Below, piece by piece: positions 1 to 10,646 of a stretch of DNA of 64,000 bases. The DNA comes from Apiosordaria backusii (Eukaryota; Ascomycota; Sordariomycetes; Sordariales; Lasiosphaeriaceae), in the NCBI GenBank assembly GCA_030549205.1, contig JAUKTV010000018.1, forward strand, positions 124,001-188,000, in the 5' to 3' direction. The notes beneath the pieces are model-generated. The model saw nothing but the letters and a program-made list of their open reading frames with translations. It had not been told where the DNA came from and did not search any database. The translations under genes were made by a program, and so were the position numbers. Numbering within the stretch: the stretch's first letter is position 1; every line of letters begins with the position of its first letter.

Positions 1-327
1 GGAGAGCTGGAAGACTGGGAGTCTTATACGTATATTACAAAGGAAGGGGGAAGAGTAATAGGCGAAGTGGAGGATGAGGACGTTGAGATGGGAGGGACTA
101 CAATGCTGGTGAATGGGATACCGGCATTGTTACCCCCAGTGGCTGGCGGCAGCAAAGCACCGACGATAGCGACGACGGATCCACCGCCACTTACTAATGG
201 GATTGGGGGACATGGTCGTGGGCCAGATGCCATGGATATCGACAAGGATATTTGGTGGGAGGGTGCGGACCCAGCGGATGGCGATTTCTTGAATTCGGTG
301 TTGGATTCAACGTTGGCTGTGGGGTGA
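1..327 (+). CDS. C-terminal end of an unidentified protein (5' truncated by the window)
   Basis: An open frame runs from base 1 to a TGA at 325-327 and encodes the last 108 residues of a protein that begins upstream of the window. The segment is acidic near its start (an EVEDEDVEM stretch), then low in complexity and rich in Pro, Gly and Ala, and it ends in a tryptophan-containing acidic tail (DKDIWWEGADPADGDF). Acidic, aromatic-containing tails are common in fungal transcription regulators, but nothing here identifies a family. The opposite-strand frame over the same bases is a shadow. I do not recognise the gene; that it is the end of a real protein is inferred from the long frame open to the window edge. 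Confidence 0.55.
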   Translation, partial: GELEDWESYTYITKEGGRVIGEVEDEDVEMGGTTMLVNGIPALLPPVAGGSKAPTIATTDPPPLTNGIGGHGRGPDAMDIDKDIWWEGADPADGDFLNSVLDSTLAVG

Positions 328-1382
328 AGACTTGCCAGACTTGCTATTACGACTGTCTGTCATTGCTGTTGGGTGGACGACGATGCTTTTACGAGCTTTC
401 TCTTTTGTTTCTGTTCTTTCAGATTCCCCGGAGTTTTGATCTCGTTTGTCGGCCAGACGTATGGGCTTGGATTGTTCTTTTTTTCGTTTGGGTGGCGGTG
501 GGTATTTTATTTATCGTCTTATGGATGGCAATTCTGGCTGGCTGGCGTTGGCTTTCTGGCGAGAGCGACAAAGCGATCATTTGGCAAATTTGGCGTACAT
601 GGTAAGCTGCAGGCGATTGTTTCACTATGCGCTTATACCTGGAGTTCATGGTATTGCATTCAGGGATTTTTATTATTTGTTTCACTTCATTTTCTTGTAT
701 ATTCTGTTTGGTATTGTAGAACACATGGACTTGTCTAGGTCCTGGATGGTGGTAAGGAGGGACGGGGCATGGTGGAAAGATGCGGATGTCTGAACAGAGT
801 TGAAAAGATTGGTGGAGTTGTTTTGCTATCTTGAAGACAGTGAGTGGAAAGAGGTAAGCTGTTCTGGAAGATGGGCACTGATGCATTCAGGGGAGAAACC
901 AGAAAGAGAGAGCATTTCTCCTGTCAACTGTGGTTCTCACCTTATAGGGCTACTTGTATTTTATGAACGATACCCAAATGAAAAAAGCCCGAGAGGAATG
1001 GACTTTGACTTTTGTTTGGTGCTTACACCGTGGTCTCACGAGCATCTTCAGTGACGGGAGGTTATAAACGCGTGTAGTGTATTGGGGCAGTGGTTGGCTG
1101 TGTGGCTGTCAACAGGGGTCTAAGCTCCCTACGTCAGGGGTGCGCGTAAAAGTGCGCCAGCCATTAAAACTGAGCGCGTCGAGCGTGTCGTCCCCACCAT
1201 ATCAATGCCATGTTAAACCGCCCACCCTGGACTTCTTTCTTGACACACCACACCACGCTCTCCACCCATTGACCCATTTTGAACTTGTTGTCGAGCAGTT
1301 CTAAGGTTATGTTTTCGGCTCTAGCCTTTTTCTTCTAAATTTTTACGCCAAGTTCACATTTTATTCGACGATATACTTCACA
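328..1382. other. Intergenic region: 3' flank of the first gene and promoter/leader of mrc1
   Basis: No convincing gene. Several frames of 75-155 codons overlap each other on both strands and none resembles a protein. The distal part carries three ACGCG cores, described separately, and the last 60 bases before 1383 are T-rich like a leader. Confidence 0.6.
1068..1179 (+). promoter_or_regulatory. Cluster of three MCB-like (MBF) elements upstream of mrc1
   Basis: A perfect palindromic ACGCGT lies at 1068-1073, and two more ACGCG cores on the minus strand lie at 1143-1147 and 1175-1179, about 310, 236 and 204 bases before the mrc1 ATG. ACGCGT/ACGCGN is the MBF binding core that drives G1/S transcription in yeasts. 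Occupancy is inferred; ACGCGT also occurs elsewhere in the window, so only the clustering is suggestive. Confidence 0.4.
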
Positions 1383-4300
1383 ATGCCTTCCTCTCCCGCC
1401 GTTTCCAGGCGAAGTGGCAGCGCGACGCCCTCCGCCAGCCCTACCACGACGCGCATTCGCAGCAATAACCGATTTCTAAACTTTGGGGACGCCAGCAGCA
1501 GCAGTGAGGGAGAAGATGAGGACGAGATCTTACGACCAAGGGGGAAGTTGGCCGCCAGAATGCTGGGCGGAAACACACAGCCCACGGCCAACTTGGAGTC
1601 TAAGCAGGGCAGCCCAAAACCTCCTTCGCCCAAGACGACTGCCGAGGTGCAACAGGCCGAAGATGACGACGAAGACGACGTTATTGCCACACGGCCCAGA
1701 AAGTTGAAGGCGCGTCGCCAACGGAGCGTTACACCAGAACAAGAACCCGCAACCACCACAGAGCCACGATCGCCAGGTCTCCTTATATCACCAGAAAAGA
1801 ACAACAGCCCTGCGCCACAAGAACTGTTCGTCTCGCCGTCGAAGCCGACCGGGGACGCTGACAGCGACGACGATGATCTCCCTAGCCCGTCTCGTCTAGC
1901 TAGGAACGCGAGGTTCGAGGCAATGGTTGCTAAAAAGAGGGCAGAAAGACTCGCCCGGGAAGCGGAGGAGGTTCGCAAAAAGACCGAACGGAATGCCAGT
2001 GATATCATGGTGGATGACGAAGACCCCGAGGATGTTACGGATGACGAAGGTGGTCAGAAGCTCACACAAGACGGTGCCAAGTCGCGACCTTCTACTCGCA
2101 AGGCCAGCAAGAAGGCGCTGGAGGAGATGAACCGAGAAACGCAGCGGATGACCAGAGCCTTGCAGCTTGCGCACGAGGCCAAGGTCAAGAAGAAGATCTC
2201 CAAGTCGACGCTGTTTGAGAGGTTCAACTTCAAGCCTGCCGGTGCTGCTGCTTCAACAGAGGCACCCAAGGAGAAGGCTGCGCCGGTGAGCTCTAGCAGG
2301 GCGGGCACCCCGGCTTCTGTCCAGCAAAGTGATGCCGAGCCAAAGGAGGATGATACGCCCCCTAGCTCGCCTCCTGAGGCTGACAAGGAGAAAGCTGCCC
2401 AAGTGCCTGAGACTATCGCCGAGGAAAACGACGACGGCGATCTGCCCACAGTTGAAGAAATGTCCGCCGCGGCAGCTGCTGCCCCTAAGAAACTCGACAA
2501 GGGCAAAGGCAAAGCCACAGCCGCTGATTTCGAGGCCGAGGGAAAGGCCAAAGAGCAGCAACAACTCCCTCGCATGAAGCGCAAACTCCGTGTCAAGTTC
2601 CCGCAGCTCCCCGTCCAGGCCAACACAGCAAACATGTCCGTTGACGACGACGACGATGACCTCCAAATCGAAAAGCCCTCCAAGATCGATGAGATCTTTG
2701 CTCGCATCAATCCCAACCAGAACAAAGAGCCCAAAGCCATGCTTAATCTCCGCCGTCTAGCTCAGCTAGATGACCCAGACAAGAAGGCCGGGCCGGTGCC
2801 TACAAAGCAAAAGTTTCAGCAGCATCAAAAGCCCGCCATGACGGTGGGTGAGCTGCAGATGAACCTGATGCAGCGGGCCAAGGCGCAGGCTAAGCTTGAG
2901 CGGGAGAGGCACCTCGAGACTCTCCGGTCCAAGGGTATCGTCGTCATGACGGCTGAGGAGAGAGAAAAGGAGGAGCAGGAAGTGGAGGATATTGTTGCCA
3001 AGGCGCGGAGGGAAGCCGAGGAGATTATGGAAAGGGAAAGGGAGGATGCCAAGATGGAGAGGAAGAAGAAACGGGAGGAGAATGGAGAGGACCCTCTTGA
3101 TTGGGATGACAGCGATTACGATGGGGAGAGCTGGGTTGGTGAGGACGAGGAGAAGGAGATCGAGCTGTCTGGCAGTGAAGAGGAGAATGAGGATGAGGAC
3201 GAGGAGATGGAGGAGGGTGGCGTCTTGATTGATGGTGCTGCTGAGGAGTCTGGTGATGAAGATGCCGAGGAGGTTAAGGTTCCCAACTCAGATGATGAGG
3301 ACGGTCTTCCTACCAGCACTTCTAAGCAGGCTCGTCGCAGGGCGAGAAAACAGACTGCTGTTCTGTCTGATGACGATGAGGAAGTCGATGAGGGTGTTGT
3401 CAAGGCTACTCCCAATCCTAAGAAGATTCTAGCCAAGTCGCCCTCCGTCCGCCAGCAGACATCGCCCAGCGTCCCAACATCAGTTTTGCGCTCGGCAACC
3501 AAGACCTTCATCCCTGGTCTTCCCGTTGCTGGACCTGCTGGCTTGGGCTTGACCCAAATCTTCCAAGGCACCATGGACGACAGCCAAATGGGTCCGACAC
3601 CGGCCGATTCTCCCACTCAGCCCAGGCCTACCTTTGATATGGGCGTCTTTCCTGACTCTCAGTTCTCTCAGTCTGTCCAAGAGCCAGCAGAGGACGTGAT
3701 CATGAACAGCCAGCCTGCGGCCGGTGAACAAGAGGCGGAGACACAAGGCATTCAGATCCAGTTCTCGCAGTCTCAAGTCCATGGCTTCGATTCCTTCCTT
3801 CGAGATGACACCTTTGAAGCTACCCAGGCTTCAGAGCTGATCGAGCCAACCCAAGACTCTGGCTTCAAAAACTTCTCCCCTCTCCGCCGAAGCTTTGTCG
3901 AGGCTCCTGCTTCCACCGTTGAAACCCTCCCGGTGGATCATAGCAGTCAAGTCGCTGACTCTCCTTTGGTGCGGCGGACAGGCAAGCTGCGTCGGAGAGC
4001 GGAGGCGACCGTCTCTGACAATGAAGATGAGGATGAGCCGATGGGAGACAACCTCGAGACTGACGCTGCCTCCTCTGCAAATAATGCTTTTTCTGCCATG
4101 AAGGAAGCCGCTCGCCAGGAAAAAGAGCGCAAGAAAAAAGAGGCATTCGACAAGAAGAAGAGCAAGGCTCGCGAGATGGTCGAGGAGCAAGCCGAGGAGT
4201 CCGAAGATGAATATGCCGGGTTGGGTGGTGCCGACGGCGAAGACAGTGATGATGAAGACGCGCAGTCTGTGCAAGAGATGATTGATGACGAGACAGCCGA

Positions 4301-5423
4301 CAAGGCGGAAGACGAGCGCAAGCTCGCTGCTTTCTATGCGTATGCTGCCACTTTCCCTCCCCTAACCAAATTTATGCTAACATCATCTCAGTGATCGTGA
4401 ACGCGCTTCAGACGAAAAGCAAGTCAACAAGCTCTTCCACGACATCACCACCGGTCTTCTCCGCCGCAAACGCGCCGGCAACTGGGATGAACTCGACGAC
4501 GAAGACGACGGCGGTGAGGCCCTCCGCCGTATGAAGCGTCGCCAATTCGCCAAGATGCAACGCGCCCTCTTTGCCGATGAGCGCATCAGCAAGGTCGCCG
4601 AGAACCCGCGGAACCAAGCCTTCCTCAAGACAATCGAGGATCGTGGTTCAGACGACGAAATGGACTTCATCTGGGCTCCCCCCCCTCCCCCTCCGGGTCT
4701 TGACTCTCAAGACTCAACCACCGGCGGAGGCGATTCCTCTAACGAAGCAGTCACCATCCCCAACAGTCAACCCCAGCAGCAGCAGCCTACCAACCCCCGG
4801 CGAACCAAACCAGGTCTCACCGACAAGAAGAAACCCTCCAACATCGGCGAGATCCGGAAGTCTCTCTCCAACTTGTTAGACGACGGACCGCACTACAACT
4901 CCTCCTCCGTCATCCCCGCCACCATACTCGACTCCGATTCCGAAGTCGAAGGCGAAGCCCCCCTCCTCCCTCTTCCAACACCTCCGAAAAAGAGAACCGC
5001 AAACCCGCCATTGTGGACCGCATCTCATTGAAACGCACCTCCTCCAACACATCCACCTCCTCCCGTCTCGCTTTTGCCGGTTCATCCTCAGACAAGGGGT
5101 TCAAAATCCCACCCCTCCTCCGCCGTGCCACAACAAACTCTTCAACACTGTCACTGTCAGCATCATCATCATCAATCGGCATGTCTTCTACCGGTGTGAC
5201 AACCTCCAACTTACAACAAGTAAGGGCGGATGAAGGTGGTATCAAGCTCAAGCAGACCGCCAGCAAGAAGTCAGGTGTCAGCTACCTCGCGAGGGGGAAC
5301 GAGAGGCTTGCTTCTCTTGCCGAAAAGGAGAAGAGGCGCGAGGAGAGGAAGTTCAAGGGGGCGATGGCGGGGGAGAGGAAAAAGGCACTGGGGGGGATGT
5401 TTGGTGGGGGTAGGTTTGAGTAA
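1383..5423 (+). CDS. mrc1: Mrc1/Claspin, replication-fork checkpoint mediator (apparent 1-base frameshift near the C terminus)
   Basis: Mrc1 travels with the replisome, couples the MCM helicase to the polymerase and passes the Mec1/ATR signal to the effector kinase. Exon 1 is 1383-4339 and exon 2 is 4392-5423; the 52-nt intron starts GTATGC, has a GCTAAC branch site and ends CAG. Joined across it, the sequence gives the family-typical block KLAAFYADRERASDEK, then VNKLFHDIT and the conserved MKRRQFAKMQ/ALFADERISK segments. The protein is about 1,330 residues, highly charged and probably largely disordered. Twelve SQ/TQ sites fall between about residues 724 and 855, matching the phosphorylation cluster of the family. 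In exon 2 the frame that stops at 5031 must switch at the C6 run 4958-4963 to reach the conserved SEKENRKPAIVDRISLKR segment; no intron fits there and one extra C would restore it. The neighbour wee1 lies tail to tail. Confidence 0.9.
4958..4963 (+). other. C6 run at which the mrc1 reading frame shifts
   Basis: Upstream of this run the coding frame is well conserved but ends in TGA at 5029-5031. Downstream, the frame one base over encodes the conserved Mrc1 tail to 5423. No donor/acceptor pair at a plausible intron distance exists between them. A seventh C would make the frame continuous. Confidence 0.75.
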
Positions 5424-7095
5424 GCTTGTTTTCATCAGCATTGTTTTTTTTTTTTTTCAATACTTTCAAGGGGTTTATATAGGGTGTTTGGGGTCATTAT
5501 TGGGCAGGCAGGATAAATGTTCAGGATATTATGTACAGGATAACAAGGTATAGGGCAGGGGTAAGGTCTGGGTAGGATAAGGTTCTGGCGTTGGTTTCTA
5601 CATAAGGTAGGGATATATATATGTCTGAGAATCAATTTCGAGAATTCAACGTCTTCACCTCAATCCACCAAAAGCTGATGTCGATGGTCTGAGTTGTATC
5701 ATCAAGCTTAAACATAACTTTGAGACTCTTTAATCTTTGGACAAATGACAAAACCGTCTTCACATGAACCCAATCAAGCTTGTACAAAACTATCTTGTTC
5801 AGTAGGTATCTAGTATACACCCCCCTTCATACAAGAAGAGATGCCAAGATGCTATGTGCTATACCACAGTACATCCCACCTCCCTTCCCTCCTAAACTAT
5901 GTAAAAATGTATCAACAAAGGAAAAAACACATGCTATTAAGTAGGTCCAACAAGAACTACAAAGGTATGGTATTGCCCCCTTTCTCTTCCCCTTAAATTC
6001 CCATTTGTCTGTTTCATCGTTTCGTTCCCCTTCCCCCTTTTTCCTCTTCGTATCGTAACATCGTGATTCCTACGCGCCCTCTCCAGTCAAACGACATGAA
6101 ACCGATGATGCGCATAAAACCACCTGCTCCAAGAACAAAATAAAAGAAACCAGACCATATTGTGGTAAACCGGTCAGCAATGCTCCAAAACCCTTGCAGT
6201 ACATAAACTCTAAACATGTAATGTGGTGGTATGTGTAGTCCGTGTGCCGAGTTCGCCCATCGTACATAAATCCTGTGTTCCCTCAAAAAGAAGCGGTCAA
6301 AAAGCCAGGTCCCTCAGAGTCGGTGTTCTGTAACAAAAGTGACTCCTGCGTATCCACGACTCCGACCGTCTTCCCAAGAAACATGCCCTCCAAGACCCCA
6401 AAAACTCCAGAAATGTAATGTATTCCCAGCAATGAGGTTCCGCCAAATAATGCACAGCGAGCAAAGCAAACGCCCCTTCCCCGTTCCAATACACCTTCCA
6501 AGTCAAATAGGTATAAATAACACCCCTTCATGCGAAAGGAACCCAAATGATATGTAGTACGCCGCCCCGCCCCCCGAATCGGTGCTGAATGTCTACAGCT
6601 ACCGTGATGCTTTTTCCGGTCAAGCCAGAAAACTCCGATGAATGAGTGTTGTTGATTTTTTTTGGTTTGTTTTTGTATTTTTCGGTTGAGTGTACAAGGA
6701 AATTGACGTTCGTCGTGGAATGAGTGGCCGCCCAAAGCGTAGTTAAAAAGGTGGTGATAAGAATGTCGCCTGGTTGTCGAACCTTTGGGCGAAGCCGTAT
6801 TCTGGACTGGCGTGAAACAATGTTGAGATGCTAGGATCCATGATCAAGCCCAACTGATATCCCCAACAAGACACGTACATCCTCCAGTATTCGCGGAGTC
6901 CAAATGGTTCCGATATCCCATCCATCATCGATCGGATATCCAGCTCTGCTAGCTGACCAATTCTGTTATTGTTTACACACACATATCCTCCTGGTCATGC
7001 CACGCCAAAAGTGGCGCCGTATCCAGCTGGTGAGCGATATAGAGACACAGAGCTTAGATTGATAGCTCCAAGATCAGTGAGAATGACAAGTACTT
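5424..7095. other. Convergent intergenic region between mrc1 and wee1
   Basis: It holds the 3' flanks of both genes. A T14 homopolymer sits at 5444-5457, just after the mrc1 stop. ORFs of 60-150 codons on both strands lack coding character. No RNA gene was recognised. Confidence 0.6.
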
Positions 7096-10000
7096 TCACA
7101 CGTCGGTCATTTCCGTGTCGTCGTCAATGAGCTCCTCGACGGAAGGGCCGACTTGGGGACCCCAGTTGCCTTCATAAACAGTTGCGCCCCCGGCGCGGCG
7201 GCTGGCGACCCAGGATACCGGCTCTGAAGCAAGAATCTGCTGGGCGGTAGGGCGATTGTTGGGCTCTGGCTGAATCATCCAGGCGACAATCTTGTCAAGA
7301 GAATGAGGGTCCTCCCTGTCCGTCATGAACGAGGGAGGCTCCAACAACTCGGTCCGCTTTGTTGGGCTGAAAAGATTCTTGGGGTCGTGCGTCATGCCTT
7401 CAAAGGGGAAATCGCCGTTCCGTTGATCCTCCTGAACAGGTGACAGATGCTCAATCGGTACGCCGTTTGCGTCCCGAATGACAGAGCCAGCTTCCGGGGA
7501 TGTAAGGCTGGGAACAGCAGACAGGTCGGCAAACCGAAGAGCCTGCCATGTCGGGCCATTGTCGGGGAGGAAGACGTTACAAGCAATCTCAAGAATGATG
7601 AGACCGAGCGCAAAGATGTCGGCAGGCTGCTCGAATCGACCACGAAGAATTTCTGGGCCAATGTACTCGCGGTCGCCCTCGCCTTCAATTCCTGGCGGCG
7701 CTGGGCTCGTTGTGGCCATGCCAAAATCGGCAATCTTGAGATCGCCGTCGAAGGTAATCAAAATATTGGCGGGCTTGATATCAAGATGAATGAAACCGGC
7801 TTCATGAATAGCAGCCAACCCCTAGGGCAAGTTAGTGATCAAATGCTGGCAGATGGGAAATGAAGGCGCTTCTCTTACCTGAGCTGTCTCCAGCATGATC
7901 TTCCAAATGCGGAAATCATCCAGTCGGCCGGTTTGACCGATGTCTTTGAGGAAGGAATCCAGACTGCCTTCGGTGCAGTATTCTGTTTGAATATAGAGGT
8001 GGTTGTTCCACTCCCAACTGTCCACGTACTGGACAATCTTGCTCGAGTGAGTCAGCGATCGCAAGATATGCACCTCTTGGTACTTCCTCTCCCTTTCCTT
8101 GCCACCACTGATGGGAACACGAAGCTTCTTAACCGCATAGACTCGGCCAGAATCGGGGCTCGAAGGAGTTCGTGGGGTTGTAGAGAGACCCATCGTCATG
8201 AATGACGACGTTGGGGAGGTAAGCTTGGTAACTCGATAGACAGTTGAAAACTCGCCGCTACCAATGACCTCCGACTTGTCAAATCGACCAACCAAAGACT
8301 CGTCGATGTCGCTGGGACCATGTCCATTGCGAGGGGTGATGCTCATGCGCCGGTCACGAACGCCTCCCAAGAGCGATGACCGCTCATGAGTAGAGGGAGT
8401 GGCCGGAGGTCCGGTTGATTTGCCTCCAGGAGGCGGCATTGAATCCCGCATCGAGTCGCCAGGAGTGCGAGGTGAATCTGTTTTCATGGCGAGAGGGCTC
8501 GCGGAAGCATCAGGATTGGGAAGGATATACTGATTGGATCCATTGCTGGCGGTTTGGAACAAGACCGGCGTAGTTCTAGTTCTCGGAGCAGGCGTGGTAA
8601 AGGATGAAGCCGGGGTGTGGCTCGAATTGAGAACAGGAAAGGAGGCACTCAAGAACGGCGAACCGCTCGAGAATGGGGTAGAGGGGCGGACAATGGGCTC
8701 AGGGACCTGGTGACCATCTCCCTGCTCCTGAGGCGCGCCGGGAGGGGTAAAAGATGGAGTTGTGGTCTGAGGCGCACCTGGGGGGGTGAAAGATGGTGTG
8801 GTGGTCTGCGCAGGCGTTCTCGCAGAGTTCAAGCTGAAAGGGACCGCGGGTGTCGCAAAGCTGGGGGACCCATCGGGTGTCCGGGCGCTCTGCGCCGACG
8901 AAGTGAGGTGCCTGAAGATATTCTTCGTTGGGGTTGGCGGCGGGAAGTCATCATGTGACGCGCCGAGATCGTCACCATCCAGGCTCAACAAGCTCGACTT
9001 CCTCATATGTCCAGCACGGACCTGCTGAAAGAACAGACTACTAGTCGGGGGAGCGCCGTTGGAGCTGAATGGCGTCGAAGGGCTGCCAAATGACATTCGT
9101 GATTGCCGTCGCCCACCACTAAGGTTGGGTGGATACGTGGCGGAGCTGTACTGCTTCTTGCAGGGAGTATCCGGCATGGGATTGACCTTCGCGCCGGGGT
9201 GCTTTGGTGGGCCAAGTTCGGGATTGCGATTCATCTTTGACACCAAGCCAGTCGACATGAAGGCGGCTTGGAACGGCTTGGCTTGCTTGTAGTTGGGAGT
9301 CGCAACATCGTCCGAGTCTTTCGCAGGTGGCCGGGCGCCAGGTGGGAGCGACTTTGAAAAATTGAGAGGAACCCGAGGTTTCTCGCCAAACTGGACGGGA
9401 ACATGGGTGGGAGAGTCATCCGGCAGGCTCGAGTTAGAAGAAGACTGGGTCAGCGAGCGCGAGAGGGGATGAGGTTGAAATTGCTCCCTGGCCTTGTGCG
9501 CGAGAAAATGCGCCGAGGCCGGCGGGAGAGGACCCTGGTGGGTGAAAGGGCTCTCAGTCGCAACAGGCACATATTGATCCAGTGATAGACGAGGCCTGCT
9601 GCGAGCAGCCATTGGCGATGCGGCCTCGATGGTCATCTGGGCCCTCTCTCCGGCGCGTCGGCCCCAGGATGAACGGCCATCTCCGTGGCGCTGTTGCAGA
9701 GTACTCCTCCGCAGCGAAGACGATCGATGTTGCATCGAAGACGGCGTGGGTGAGGCCAATGGATCCGGGGTAGGTGACACGCTCGACCCGGTCAACTCGT
9801 ACTCTTGGTTGGCGTCTTCGTGAATGTCGAAGCCCTGCTGTTGCGACTCTTGCGCAGCCGGGGTCTGGTGGTCGAATATCGTGGGTTCCTTATCCATGCT
9901 GGAGATTCCGTGGAGACTGCGGCGCTTTGCGACTGGACTCCCGAATGCGGTTTGGCCCAAACTCATCGTCGCGTCGCTTCGTTTGAGCGGACTTACTGAA

Positions 10001-10646
10001 ATCGCTGGAAACGGGTCGTGGTTGTGGAATTTGGCGACTCCTGCTTTGGACGACCCGGAGATGTCGAGGTGCACCGAGTGACGCGTGGGCTTCTCGAGAT
10101 TGCGACGCGACGTGGGGCTCAACGCGAGCGCAAACTCTCTGAAGCTCTTGTTTTCTTGGCCACGAGCTTCTGGCGCAGAATGAGAAGTCGGGAGCAAGTT
10201 ACCGGCATCAGCAGAGGGACCGAAAACGCGCTTGAGGGGACTCTTTGGTGACCCTCGAGATCTAGAGAGGGGCCGAGCCAACGGCTTCGACCTCGTGGAG
10301 CGCACCGAGAGCTTGATGTTTGGTTTGTTGATAAAAGGGTTACCCACAATCCCCTGCTGGGGTGCGGAAAAAGAAGTGGGTGAGAAAGGCCCCGCCAGAG
10401 CCGCTGGTGTCGCAGGGATTGGGGTGGAAGCTGGATGCTCGAAATGCGCCGACCTTGATGGGGTCGGGGACTGGCGGAAGCTGGCCGGAGCTGCTGGTGT
10501 AGGGGACGCGGCCCCAGAAAGTCGGAATTTTGATGGTGATCTGGAAAGCGATCTTCTCAGAGATCGAACTGCGGAGCTGACGTCGTGGTGGACATGAGTG
10601 GGAGAGGGCAGAGTAAGTGCCCCCCGCAATCGTTGGTGAACGACAT
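7096..10646 (-). CDS. wee1: Wee1-family inhibitory CDK kinase (apparent 1-base frameshift just after the start)
   Basis: Wee1 phosphorylates the CDK1 inhibitory tyrosine in the nucleus and delays mitosis. Exon 1 runs 10646-7879 and exon 2 7821-7096, separated by a 57-nt intron (GTAAGA...CTAG). The first roughly 780 residues are Ser/Pro/Thr-rich and carry many SP/TP sites. The kinase domain follows: glycine loop IGSGEFSTVYRV near residue 795, AVKKL lysine, catalytic HLDIKPANIL with Asp937, and DFG at 955-957. HLDIKPAN, DFGMA and the DREYIGPEIL activation segment are Wee1-like. The ORF lacks an in-frame ATG. The nearby ATG at 10646 reads MSFTNDCGG and meets the main frame only if the C6 run (plus strand 10620-10625) held seven bases; with that base the model is exactly 1,164 codons plus stop. 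The start choice depends on that inference. Confidence 0.9.
8731..8808 (-). repeat. Tandem 39-bp duplication inside wee1
   Basis: Two adjacent 39-bp units (8731-8769 and 8770-8808) encode two copies of a 13-residue Thr/Pro-rich element (QTTTPSFTPPGAP) in the disordered N-terminal region. The units differ at several bases, so the duplication is not brand new, and it keeps the reading frame. Confidence 0.85.
10620..10625 (-). other. C6 (G6 on the coding strand) run at which the wee1 frame shifts
   Basis: The frame downstream of this run has no ATG before an upstream in-frame TGA at 10708-10710. The ATG at 10644-10646 is one base out of frame. One extra base in the run joins them and makes the two-exon model divisible by three. 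Confidence 0.65.

Noticed and set aside
6014..6286. 90-codon minus-strand ORF with hydrophobic stretch
   Set aside because: It lies in the convergent 3' flanks, overlaps another frame on the same strand and shows no recognisable feature.
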